A DNA stretch of 41,547 nt from Owenweeksia sp964619125 (GCA_964619125.1 CAZUCA010000026.1:1-41547), one strand, 5' to 3'. Counted from the first letter of the stretch, positions 16,709-24,533 are shown. Notes: a model not told the origin generated them from the sequence alone. Made by a program: numbers and translations.

Positions 16709-16739
16709 TAGCTGGTAGTATAACTTAAAACAACTCTAC

Positions 16740-17789
16740 TTGAAACGTAAAGGGTACATATGGACATTGGTTCTGTCCCTTTACGTTTCACTCTCTCTAG
16801 CCCAGCCAGACGTTCCTTTGGATACGCTCTGCATCTTTGACCCGCCTTCACATCTGGCGGTCCCTCATCAAGCTGGTTTTAGTTACGAGTGGAACGTAAA
16901 CGGGGGACAGATCATCAGCCAGGCTGACAGCAGCACAATACTGGTTGATTGGGGGATGACCCCAGGCTTATACGCCATCAGCGTGGTAGCCTTGCCCGAT
17001 TCAGGTGGATGCCCTAGTGACACCACCACCGCCACCATCCTGATTATCGCACCACAGAATGCATCAGGAAAAGGCCAAACCGAGGTTTGCCGTGGTGAAT
17101 ACATTACCTTGGAAAGCTCTATTCCCTCTGACTTTGTGTGGGAAGGAGGATCAACCGATCGCTTTCTGAGATTTGTTCCTCAAAGAGATACCAGCGTTTT
17201 CCTGGTAGCCCTCAACGAAGAGTGTGATAACGATACCACCCGATTCTTTATCACCGTTTCGGAACCGCCGATGGCAGCGATGAATAACCTGCCGGATACG
17301 GTACAACTCAACACAACCTTAAGACTTTACTTTACCGGTAATACCAGTACCGTGAGCTCGGTAGAATGGTTGCTGAACGACTTTTTACGTGGCGCCGGTA
17401 TGAGCCTCGAACTTACCCTTACCGAATTGGGTAGGCAGGAAATTATCCAGCTGGCTACCAACGGTGGCTGCTCCGATACCATCAGGAAAATGGTGTATGT
17501 AGATGATATGTATACCGGGCACTTTCCCAATGCCTTTACCCCTAATGGTGATGGTATAAACGATTTATGGAGCTTTAAAGGGATTGGCCATCAAAGTTTC
17601 GTGGCTGAAATTTACAACCGCTGGGGGGAAAGGGTATATACCTGGACCGAAAGTTCTCCGGTGGATGGCTGGGATGGTACCAACAATGGTATTGCTTCCA
17701 AAATGGATACCTATATCTATAAAGTGGTGATCACTGACCTGATGGGACGCGAGCACTTCTACACCGATAAATTCCACCTGGTGCGATGA
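16740..17789 (+). CDS. Secreted Ig-like protein with T9SS type B (gliding-motility-associated) C-terminal domain
   Basis: The 349-residue protein starts at TTG with an immediate signal peptide (MKRKGYIWTLVLSLYVSLSLA). Its first domain (YEWNVNGG...ILVDWGMTPGLYAISV) resembles that of the preceding gene. A second Ig-like region follows, with paired Cys residues (VCRGEYITL, ECDNDT). From about residue 260 it has the type B T9SS domain: FPNAFTPNGDGINDLWSF, EIYNRWGERVY, DGWDGTN and a final IYKVVITDLMGREHFYTDKF. Type B cargo is normally exported and held at the surface with a PorP/SprF partner, but no such gene is nearby. Its stop overlaps the next start by 4 bases. It is the only member of the cluster with a recognised T9SS signal. 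Confidence 0.88.
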   Translation: MKRKGYIWTLVLSLYVSLSLAQPDVPLDTLCIFDPPSHLAVPHQAGFSYEWNVNGGQIISQADSSTILVDWGMTPGLYAISVVALPDSGGCPSDTTTATILIIAPQNASGKGQTEVCRGEYITLESSIPSDFVWEGGSTDRFLRFVPQRDTSVFLVALNEECDNDTTRFFITVSEPPMAAMNNLPDTVQLNTTLRLYFTGNTSTVSSVEWLLNDFLRGAGMSLELTLTELGRQEIIQLATNGGCSDTIRKMVYVDDMYTGHFPNAFTPNGDGINDLWSFKGIGHQSFVAEIYNRWGERVYTWTESSPVDGWDGTNNGIASKMDTYIYKVVITDLMGREHFYTDKFHLVR

Positions 17790-18934
17790 AAAGCCTGCGT
17801 AGACATATCGTCCTCCTGCTGATGTTAGTATCTACCGTTGGTCAGGCTCAGCAAATCGTGCAAAACTTTAATGAAAGTACCAACCAGATTGGTAATTGCT
17901 GGTGGAACTATAATATGTATATCGAAACCCAGAATACCATTAATAACGCCCTTGAAAAAAAGGCACTGATGGGTAAAACTCCCCTGGGTTCACCGGCTTA
18001 TTTTTTTATGAGCCCTATGATGTATATGAACGGTACTGGCAGCATTACTTTCAGGCATCGTTTAAGTGATACATCCGGCATCGATCGCAGTATGTCTTTA
18101 TACCTGCTCAACCGGGATGAAACCTTTATCATCAACATTTACGATCATATTTACATTCAGGCTGATACTTTTCCCAATGGTGATCCCACCATTACGGTAA
18201 ATGTCACCATCCCCATCACCTGGACCGGTGAGTTCTTCCTGCGTTGGGAGTTTTATGGCTCCGGCGGGGGTACTTCCCTGGCTATGGTGGATGATATTTA
18301 TATCGATGCAACAGATATCAGCGACGGTGATAATGACAATGGCTATGGCTACTGTCGCGCTGATGATGAAGTGTGGGATACCGTATGTGCGGGAGAAGTA
18401 CAGTTATTAACTGTGCCTTATCCCATCCAGATAAGTTCCTGGAGCTGGGATTTCTGGCCAGGCTCCTCGGTAGGGATACTCGACTCCACTTACCTGGCCG
18501 GAGACAAGGATACGACGGTGGAAATCAGCTGGAGCTACAACGCCCTGGGCGATTACCAGTTTGAGGTTACCGAAATCAGACCTCCCTATAATACCACCAC
18601 CTACAGTGTGCTTTTTAATGTGCATGTTTTACCAGGACCGATTGGTGCCATTGCTATAGATACGGTATGTCCTAAAGAAAGCAATACCGTTAGCCTCCAG
18701 TTTGTAGGATCAGGGCCGTGGACAGTGGAATATACTGTAGATGGAATCACCTATTCCAAGCTATTTACTTCCAGTTCTGATACAATTAGATTACCTTCGT
18801 CGGCAACCAACCAAACCTTTGATATTATTTCGGTTACAGACGCCAACGGATGTGATAGTGATGATGCCGCCAACCCAGCATTGCCAGCGGTAGTTTACCC
18901 GGCTGTGGTTACAGGCCCTATATATCACAATTAG
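17786..18934 (+). CDS. Secreted multi-domain protein with C-terminal IYHN tail
   Basis: Not a named family. The 382-residue product has a signal peptide (MKSLRRHIVLLLMLVSTVGQAQ). An N-terminal beta-sandwich-like domain of about 170 residues (FNESTNQIGNCWWNYN..., GSITFRHRLSD, MVDDIYID) resembles adhesin jelly-roll domains and is paralogous to the next gene. An Ig-like domain (VCAGEVQLLTV...VEISWSYNALGDYQFEV) follows. Last is the roughly 100-residue module with VCPKESNTVSLQFVGSGPWTVE and TDANGCD, ending VTGPIYHN. It overlaps the preceding stop (ATGA), so translation is probably coupled to the type B protein. No T9SS domain of its own. Confidence 0.85.
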   Translation: MKSLRRHIVLLLMLVSTVGQAQQIVQNFNESTNQIGNCWWNYNMYIETQNTINNALEKKALMGKTPLGSPAYFFMSPMMYMNGTGSITFRHRLSDTSGIDRSMSLYLLNRDETFIINIYDHIYIQADTFPNGDPTITVNVTIPITWTGEFFLRWEFYGSGGGTSLAMVDDIYIDATDISDGDNDNGYGYCRADDEVWDTVCAGEVQLLTVPYPIQISSWSWDFWPGSSVGILDSTYLAGDKDTTVEISWSYNALGDYQFEVTEIRPPYNTTTYSVLFNVHVLPGPIGAIAIDTVCPKESNTVSLQFVGSGPWTVEYTVDGITYSKLFTSSSDTIRLPSSATNQTFDIISVTDANGCDSDDAANPALPAVVYPAVVTGPIYHN

Positions 18935-18955
18935 TAGGAAGAACTAACCGGAATA

Positions 18956-20092
18956 GTGAAACCTGATTTTACCTTGAACTCTCCCCTGAAAATATTTAGT
19001 TTATTTCTACTGTTTTCTATTTCGCTCAAGGGGCAAACCCTTGAAGACTTTAATCATGGCAAGCAGGTAATATCTGAGTCTAACTGCTGGGTCTTTGATA
19101 ATATTACCGTAGAAAAACCCCACCCTTCGGTGGCAATCAATGCCGGGATAGACCGGCCCCTGGCCCTGGCAGACCTTGTTGATGGGGGCAGTGGCATCCG
19201 CTCTTTTTTGTATTCCCCCTATGTATATCTCGATGGCTCGGGTAACATCAGTTTTTCTCACAATATGCAAACTGATGCCTGGGCGGGCTATAACTCGGTG
19301 GAAATCTATCTGGAAGGTCTTGACGGTACAGTGATAAGCCTGGGCTTGCACGAGTACCAGGTCTTTGGCTCCTATCCCAATGGCAATCCTGCTATACCGG
19401 TAAATACCAGTTATCCTGTGGGGGTAAGCGGTTACTATCGCGTGGTATGGGAATGGACAGGCTGGTTAAGTGAAAGCCCGGCTCAGATTGATGATATCTC
19501 CATTCCCAATGATACCATGCCTTTTATAGAAAACTACACCGCTTGTGAAGGCGACCTGGGCGTGGTGTATGAACCAACCCAATCGGAAACCCTGACAAAC
19601 TTTAATTACACCTGGACCCAAACCGCCGGGCCAGCCGTAACTTTGACCACCCAAACCAGCAATAACCGTCAGTTATCGGTGGACTATACCACCTCGGGAT
19701 CTTATCAGTTTCACTGTCAGGAAAGCTATACCACCAGTGCGGGCAATACCTGCGACGGCCGCGAAACCATCATAAATGTTACGGTAGCCCCTGCTCCAAT
19801 CGTGAAAGGCGATTTTGTAGGTAACGTTTGCCCTGGCGAAAAGCCAACAGTGGAATTCCGCTTTAGCGGGAAAGCTCCCTATACCATCGAGTACAGGACG
19901 GATGGCGGCACCTTGCAAAGCTTTACCACCAGTTCTAATCCTGCTACCCTTACTCTCCCTGAGAATACCAACACTTTCGAAATCGTTGACTATTTCGATG
20001 TCCTGGCGGGCTGCTCCGGAATTATAGCCGGCGCCTCTGTTATCAACGCTTCTTACTACCCGACGCCCTCAACCGGGGCCATTTATCACTAA
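18956..20092 (+). CDS. Secreted multi-domain protein with C-terminal IYH tail
   Basis: Paralogue of the upstream gene, 378 residues, starting at GTG 18956 with signal peptide to about SLKGQ. The N-terminal domain (LEDFNHGKQVISESNCWVFD, GNISFSHNMQTDA, QIDDISIP) matches the upstream protein's first domain in layout. An Ig-like domain (ACEGDLGVVYEP...YTWTQTAGP...SGSYQFHC) and the shared C-terminal module (VCPGEKPTVEFRFSGKAPYTIE) follow, ending PSTGAIYH with His as the last residue. In the module the usual TDANGC is replaced by FDVLAGC. The start is 21 bases after the upstream stop. Function unknown; a surface structural or adhesive role is inference. Confidence 0.85.
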   Translation: MKPDFTLNSPLKIFSLFLLFSISLKGQTLEDFNHGKQVISESNCWVFDNITVEKPHPSVAINAGIDRPLALADLVDGGSGIRSFLYSPYVYLDGSGNISFSHNMQTDAWAGYNSVEIYLEGLDGTVISLGLHEYQVFGSYPNGNPAIPVNTSYPVGVSGYYRVVWEWTGWLSESPAQIDDISIPNDTMPFIENYTACEGDLGVVYEPTQSETLTNFNYTWTQTAGPAVTLTTQTSNNRQLSVDYTTSGSYQFHCQESYTTSAGNTCDGRETIINVTVAPAPIVKGDFVGNVCPGEKPTVEFRFSGKAPYTIEYRTDGGTLQSFTTSSNPATLTLPENTNTFEIVDYFDVLAGCSGIIAGASVINASYYPTPSTGAIYH

Positions 20093-20112
20093 ACCAATAA
20101 GTGCTATATTAG

Positions 20113-20133
20113 TTAGCTTGATAGTCAAGCTAA
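20113..20133 (+). promoter_or_regulatory. Perfect hairpin directly before the 20137 start codon
   Basis: TTAGCTTGA (20113-20121) and TCAAGCTAA (20125-20133) form a 9-bp perfect stem with a 3-base loop, ending 3 bases before the ATG. There is no T tract, so it is not an ordinary terminator. It could restrict ribosome access or mark an RNA processing site between the two cistrons. Confidence 0.5.
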
Positions 20134-20136
20134 TGC

Positions 20137-21489
20137 ATGAGTAAATATTTTGCTGCACTTATTGCCATGTGTTGTTTAAGTCTGTCAGCCCAAACCGGAC
20201 GGGAGTTTTGGTTTGCAGCACCAGACATCACATCAGGGCATAATGATTCACCCGTTTATATGCGGGTTTCTACTTATAATACCGCTTCCAGTGTTGAATT
20301 GAGCCTGCCGGCTAATCCGTCCTTTGTACCCATACGGGTAACTTTGGCTGCCAACAGTACCTATAGTTTTGACCTCAGCCCCTTTCTGCATCTGATAGAA
20401 AGTAGAAGCCCTGATAGCGTATTGGCCAACGGTATAAAAATATTTGCCACCGCCGACATTACTGCCTATTACGAGATATCGTCCGGCAACAATATCGATA
20501 TCTATTCCCTTAAGGCCGAAAATGGACTGGGGCGTGATTTTCTGATTTCGGCCCAGTCGCACTGGATAGCGGGGGTGTATTCACCCCTGCCTTATGCCTC
20601 TGCCAGCATCGTGGCTACTAAAAAGAATACCAAAGTTACCATTACCCCATCCGTGGCGGTATATGGCCATGCGGCAGGGGTCCCCTACAACGTTTGGCTC
20701 AATGAAGGTGAGTCCTACACGATCAGGGCAATTGATACTACCCTGGCTGCCCGTTTCGGCGGTACCGAAATAAGCAGTAACAAACCAGTGGCGGTTACCA
20801 TTACCGATGATTCCATGGGCAGTACCGTTTATGGTAGCTGTCGTGATATGATTGGTGATCAAACCATACCAATGAGTAATATTGGTTCCGACTATGTGGT
20901 GGTAAAAGGCTTTCTGGGGCCTAAAGGCAATAAGCCCGACCGGGTTTATATTATGGCCACTGTTGATAGTACCGAAGTTTACCTCGATGGTAGCAATGTA
21001 CCTATATACCTCAATAAAGGTGAGAGCCATGAGGAAATCTTGTCCGCCGATAATTTATACATCAGTGGCACCAGCGATCTCTATGTAATGCATGTGAGTG
21101 GCTTTGGCTGTGAGGTAGGGATGGCCATAGTACCTGCCATCAACTGTACCGGCTCCAATGAGGTGAGTTTTTCCAGAAGCCAGGATGGTGATTTTTACAT
21201 TGTTGCCATGATTCCGGCTGGCTCAGAGGGGGATTTTTTGGTAAATGGGCAAAACAATTATCTCACTGCAGCAGACTTTATTCCCGTGCCTGGTACCGGT
21301 GGGGGCTGGGTATCAGCCCGCAAACACTTTACGCCCAGTGAGATTGTAATTGGTCAAAACTACCGCGTTACCAACAGCAGCAGTAACTTCCACCTGGGTA
21401 TTATTAATGGCGAATCTTATCGGAGCTGTCTGTATGGCTTTTTCAGTGACTTTGCCGCTATCCGCACCCCTCCTATTTATCACTATTAG
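20137..21489 (+). CDS. Secreted IgGFc-binding-like protein with C-terminal IYHY tail
   Basis: The 450-residue protein has a signal peptide (MSKYFAALIAMCCLSLSAQ) and then GREFWFAAPDI, the characteristic opening of the bacterial IgGFc-binding N-terminal domain (PF17517 type). That domain fills nearly all the protein and includes DQTIPMSNIGSDYVVVKG and DNLYISGTSDLYVMHVSGFGC. Such domains occur in large Bacteroidota surface proteins, often ahead of PKD and type B T9SS domains; here it stands alone. It lacks the roughly 100-residue module of its neighbours but still ends TPPIYHY, which singles out the tail itself. Its last 17 bases overlap the convergent marR gene. Confidence 0.85.
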   Translation: MSKYFAALIAMCCLSLSAQTGREFWFAAPDITSGHNDSPVYMRVSTYNTASSVELSLPANPSFVPIRVTLAANSTYSFDLSPFLHLIESRSPDSVLANGIKIFATADITAYYEISSGNNIDIYSLKAENGLGRDFLISAQSHWIAGVYSPLPYASASIVATKKNTKVTITPSVAVYGHAAGVPYNVWLNEGESYTIRAIDTTLAARFGGTEISSNKPVAVTITDDSMGSTVYGSCRDMIGDQTIPMSNIGSDYVVVKGFLGPKGNKPDRVYIMATVDSTEVYLDGSNVPIYLNKGESHEEILSADNLYISGTSDLYVMHVSGFGCEVGMAIVPAINCTGSNEVSFSRSQDGDFYIVAMIPAGSEGDFLVNGQNNYLTAADFIPVPGTGGGWVSARKHFTPSEIVIGQNYRVTNSSSNFHLGIINGESYRSCLYGFFSDFAAIRTPPIYHY

Positions 21490-21934
21490 TCCTGATTTTG
21501 TCAAGCAGGTCGTTGAGCAACTCAGCCTCTGCCTCACTCAGGTTGTTCATCTGCTTATAGAGCTCACCTTCTTTTTGATCTAACTGTTCGAGTATCTGCA
21601 GACCTTTGGTTGTTATAACAATATCCACCAGGCGCTTATCGCGCTGGCAGGTTTTTTTCTCGGCCAGCTGTTTCTTTACCAGGCGGTCAACAATCCGCGA
21701 AGTGTCGCTCATTTTATCGAGCATGCGCTCGCGGATCTGAAGGGTGGATAGGGGGGTGCTTTTACTACCTCTTAAAATGCGTAAAACGTTGAACTGCTGC
21801 ATGGTGAGGTCGGCCTCTCCTAAAAACAATCTCACTTTTTCGGCTAACCAGTTGTTGGTGTAAAACAGGTTGATAGCAGCTTTCTGATAGCTGTCTTTAA
21901 ACTTTTCCTGTTTGATTTCTTCGGATATTCCCAT
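21473..21934 (-). CDS. MarR-family transcriptional regulator
   Basis: A winged-helix regulator of 153 residues starting at ATG 21934 (MGISEEIKQEK); an in-frame TTG four codons earlier is less likely. The core shows LTMQQFNVLRILRGS, then the recognition helix region PLSTLQIRERMLDKMSDTSRIVDRLVKKQL and the wing CQRDKRLVDIVIT. MarR dimers usually bind palindromes near their own promoter and release them on ligand or redox change. It is downstream of yceI on the same strand, with a large inverted repeat between them. Target genes probably include yceI; this is inference from position. Confidence 0.9.
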   Translation of the reverse strand: MGISEEIKQEKFKDSYQKAAINLFYTNNWLAEKVRLFLGEADLTMQQFNVLRILRGSKSTPLSTLQIRERMLDKMSDTSRIVDRLVKKQLAEKKTCQRDKRLVDIVITTKGLQILEQLDQKEGELYKQMNNLSEAEAELLNDLLDKIRTNSDK

Positions 21935-21939
21935 AGAAA

Positions 21940-21972
21940 GTATCAACCTTCGCTTTTGGCGAAGGCTGATAC
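21940..21972 (-). promoter_or_regulatory. 33-base inverted repeat before marR (operator or leader hairpin)
   Basis: Arms 21940-21953 and 21959-21972 pair over 14 positions with a 5-base spacer. The one non-Watson-Crick position is G-U in the marR-sense RNA. It overlaps the end of a candidate -7 element and stops 5 bases before the ATG. Possible roles are an autoregulatory operator, an RNA hairpin over the start region, or the end of the yceI transcript (the U tract is poor). Confidence 0.6.
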
Positions 21973-21979
21973 AAAAGTA
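21972..21979 (-). promoter_or_regulatory. Candidate marR -7 element
   Basis: On the minus strand TACTTTTG matches TAnnTTTG exactly, with a predicted start about 30 bases before the marR ATG and inside the inverted repeat. No well-spaced TTG is seen upstream. Confidence 0.4.
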
Positions 21980-21993
21980 ATTGAAATGTTAAA

Positions 21994-22548
21994 TTATTGT
22001 TTCGCAAACTGAAAGTCAACCATAATTCGCACTTCTTTCCCTACGGTGGCACCGCCGGCTTCGGTCAGTTGGTTCCACTTCAGGCCGTAGTCAAAGCGGT
22101 TTATGCGGGCAGTTGCACTCAGGCCCAGTTTAGTATTGCCATAGCCATCTTGGGCCACCCCGCCAATTTCCACTTCAAAGCTTTCCTGGCGGCTAATATC
22201 ACGGATAGTTAAATCGCCAATTACTTCGTACAGGTCTTCCCCTTTTGGGCGAATCTCAGTGCTGCGGAATTGGATGGTGGGGTAGGAGCCGGCGTTAAAG
22301 AAATCATCTGACTTCAGGTGGGCGTCACGTTGTTCATTGTTGGTGCTGATACTGGCGGTGCTAATCTGAAACTCCAGTTGGGCATCTTCAAAATGATCGC
22401 CCTGGTTGTTGATTTCGCCATGATATTCTCCAAAACTGCCTCTGACGGTGGAGATCACCAGGTGTTTTACACTGAAGTTAAGATTGGAGTGGGCGTGATC
22501 AATTTGCCATTGGCCTTGCAGGGTGGGGGTTTTTACTATAGTTTCCAT
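21994..22548 (-). CDS. YceI-family lipocalin-like protein
   Basis: This 184-residue protein has the YceI pattern: WQIDHAHSNLNFSVKHLVISTVRG near the start, a central NNEQRDAHLKSDDFFNAGSYPTI segment (split here only for quoting), and a C-terminal beta strand GKEVRIMVDFQFAKQ. YceI proteins form an extended lipocalin fold binding polyisoprenoid-like lipids. No signal peptide is visible, so a cytoplasmic location is likely, unlike E. coli YceI. It precedes marR by 59 bases on the same strand, and its promoter contains a 12-bp palindrome, suggesting control by that regulator. Confidence 0.92.
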   Translation of the reverse strand: METIVKTPTLQGQWQIDHAHSNLNFSVKHLVISTVRGSFGEYHGEINNQGDHFEDAQLEFQISTASISTNNEQRDAHLKSDDFFNAGSYPTIQFRSTEIRPKGEDLYEVIGDLTIRDISRQESFEVEIGGVAQDGYGNTKLGLSATARINRFDYGLKWNQLTEAGGATVGKEVRIMVDFQFAKQ

Positions 22549-22576
22549 AATTACTTGCCGTTTTTAATTAATTACT

Positions 22577-22599
22577 CAAAGATAACGATGTTTAAACAT
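22577..22599 (-). promoter_or_regulatory. yceI promoter with embedded palindrome
   Basis: On the minus strand TATCTTTG (22584-22577) is a perfect -7 element about 28 bases before the ATG. Immediately upstream lies the perfect 12-bp palindrome ATGTTTAAACAT (22588-22599), in the spacer where a repressor would block polymerase. A well-placed -33 TTG is not visible. Confidence 0.5.
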
Positions 22600-22682
22600 T
22601 GAAGTTCTAACAATGAAATAAATTTTTTCACTAAGCTCATTGTCGTTAGCTTTCACCTTGAATTGCGCGTTAATTTCGGAGC

Positions 22683-23546
22683 ATGGAAAATTGGATCTAT
22701 AACCACGGACCCCTGGTATTGCAGGCGGTTGTTATTCTTTTACTTACCCTGTTCTCGGCCTTGCTGATCCGCAAAACCGGCGACAGAATATTGCGCCGGC
22801 TCATTGCGCGTGAGCATTTCGATCCCACCTCATTCCGCTTTGCCCAGCATTTTATAACTGCTGTCATCATCATTGTTGGCTTTTCCCTTATCATTTTTAA
22901 AATTCCCGGGCTCCGTCATGTGGCCACTACTTTAATTACCGGTGCCGGTATATTGGCAGTAGTGGTGGGCTTTGCTTCGCAGGCGGCCCTTTCCAATATT
23001 GTCAGCGGCATCTTTATCGTCATTTTTAAGCCCTATCGCATCAATGATATCATTACCATCAAAGACACCCTCAGCGGTACGGTGGAAGACATCAGTCTTC
23101 GTCACACAGTAATCCGCAATTTTGAGAATCGGCGCATTGTGATACCCAACTCGGTGATCAGCAATGAGGTGGTGGTCAACGCCAACCTGGTGGAAGATAA
23201 GATATGTAAGTGGGTGGAGTTTGGCATTAGTTATAATTCTGATATTGACCAGGCGCGCAGGATAGTGCAGGAAGTGTGTGCGGCCCACCCCAATTTTATC
23301 GATGCCCGCACCAACGACGATATTGAAAAGGGATTACCGGCGGTACGGGTAAAAGTGCTGCGCTTTGGTGAATCATCAATTGATATGCGGGCCTGGGTAT
23401 GGGCGGAGAATTCACCCAAAGCCTTCGATATGGGTTGTGATGTTCTTGAAACTCTTAAAAAGCGCTTCGAAAACGAAGGCATTGAAATACCATTTCCTTA
23501 TCGCAATCTCATTGTCCGGGAAATGCCTAAAGATCTTAAGCCGTGA
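22683..23546 (+). CDS. Small-conductance mechanosensitive channel (MscS family)
   Basis: The 287-residue protein has three hydrophobic segments in its first 120 residues. The pore-lining third helix is rich in Gly and Ala (TGAGILAVVVGFASQAALSN). The beta domain follows (PYRINDIITIKDTLSGTVED, RRIVIPNSVISN), then the cytoplasmic alpha/beta domain. It opens under membrane tension to release solutes on osmotic downshift. Its stop overlaps the following GTG start by 4 bases, so it is probably co-translated with the peptidase gene. Confidence 0.93.
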   Translation: MENWIYNHGPLVLQAVVILLLTLFSALLIRKTGDRILRRLIAREHFDPTSFRFAQHFITAVIIIVGFSLIIFKIPGLRHVATTLITGAGILAVVVGFASQAALSNIVSGIFIVIFKPYRINDIITIKDTLSGTVEDISLRHTVIRNFENRRIVIPNSVISNEVVVNANLVEDKICKWVEFGISYNSDIDQARRIVQEVCAAHPNFIDARTNDDIEKGLPAVRVKVLRFGESSIDMRAWVWAENSPKAFDMGCDVLETLKKRFENEGIEIPFPYRNLIVREMPKDLKP

Positions 23547-24523
23547 AAAAAGTTTTTCTCCTTTTATTATTACTGGGCGGAGCGTTGCAGGCGCAGCAGT
23601 ACACTATTGTGCTGCACGGTGGTGCCGGCAATGGCATCCTGCCCAAAAATATCGACGCCGAAAAACAGGCCGCTTATCGCAGCACTATGAAAGAGGCTTT
23701 GCTGGCGGGGGCTGCCATTCTCGATAGTGGTGGGGCAGCGGCAGATGCGGTGGTGGCTGTGATTGAGGTGATGGAAAACTCGCCCTTGTTCAATGCCGGC
23801 AAAGGTTCGGTATTTACCTGGGACGAAACCAACGAAATGGATGCCTCAATAATGCGGGGCGACAACCTAAACGCCGGAGCGGTAGCGGGCGTCTCCACCA
23901 TCAAAAACCCTATAAAGGCTGCCCGTCTGGTGATGGAAAAATCCCCGCATGTGATGCTCAGCGGTGCCGGCGCGGAAGAATACGCTGCCCGGCAGGGAAT
24001 TAGCATCGTGGACAGCGCCTATTTCCGTACCTCTTCGCGCCTTGAATACCTGCGTCGTTATAAGCAGAAACAGGGTTCGCTACCGGGGGACAGCTGGGAG
24101 GCTTCTAAAATGGGCACCGTAGGCTGTGCGGTGCTCGATAAAGCAGGCAACCTGGCCGCCGGAACCTCTACCGGAGGCATGACCGGTAAGCGTTACGGCC
24201 GTATCGGCGATTCACCGCTGATCGGGGCCGGTACCTATGCCAATAATGCCAGTTGCGCCATTAGCTGCACCGGCCATGGCGAATACTTTATCCGCTACGC
24301 CGTGGCCCATGATGTGCATGCCCGAATGTTGTACGCCGGAATGAGCGGTCCGGCGGCGGCCCACTTTATTATTCACGATCTTCTGCAGCCAGCCGGGGGT
24401 GATGGGGGCTTGATTGGCTTAACCAGCGATGGTGAAATAATTATGGAGTTCAATACCGATGGTATGTTTCGGGCCAGTTTGCGTGAAGGTGAGGCGGCGG
24501 TGGTAAAGATGTTTGCCAACTAA
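23543..24523 (+). CDS. Exported isoaspartyl peptidase/L-asparaginase (Ntn hydrolase)
   Basis: A plant-type asparaginase precursor of 326 residues that self-cleaves to expose an N-terminal Thr. The likely nucleophile is T192 in SKMGTVGCAVLD. Other family segments are VLHGGAGN near the start, NAGKGSVFTWDETNEMDASIM, and STGGMTGKRYGRIGDSPLIGAGTYA for substrate binding. A clear signal peptide (MKKVFLLLLLLGGALQAQ) predicts a periplasmic enzyme that removes isoaspartyl residues or hydrolyses asparagine. The GTG start overlaps the MscS stop. Confidence 0.93.
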   Translation: MKKVFLLLLLLGGALQAQQYTIVLHGGAGNGILPKNIDAEKQAAYRSTMKEALLAGAAILDSGGAAADAVVAVIEVMENSPLFNAGKGSVFTWDETNEMDASIMRGDNLNAGAVAGVSTIKNPIKAARLVMEKSPHVMLSGAGAEEYAARQGISIVDSAYFRTSSRLEYLRRYKQKQGSLPGDSWEASKMGTVGCAVLDKAGNLAAGTSTGGMTGKRYGRIGDSPLIGAGTYANNASCAISCTGHGEYFIRYAVAHDVHARMLYAGMSGPAAAHFIIHDLLQPAGGDGGLIGLTSDGEIIMEFNTDGMFRASLREGEAAVVKMFAN

Positions 24524-24533
24524 GGTCAATTCC

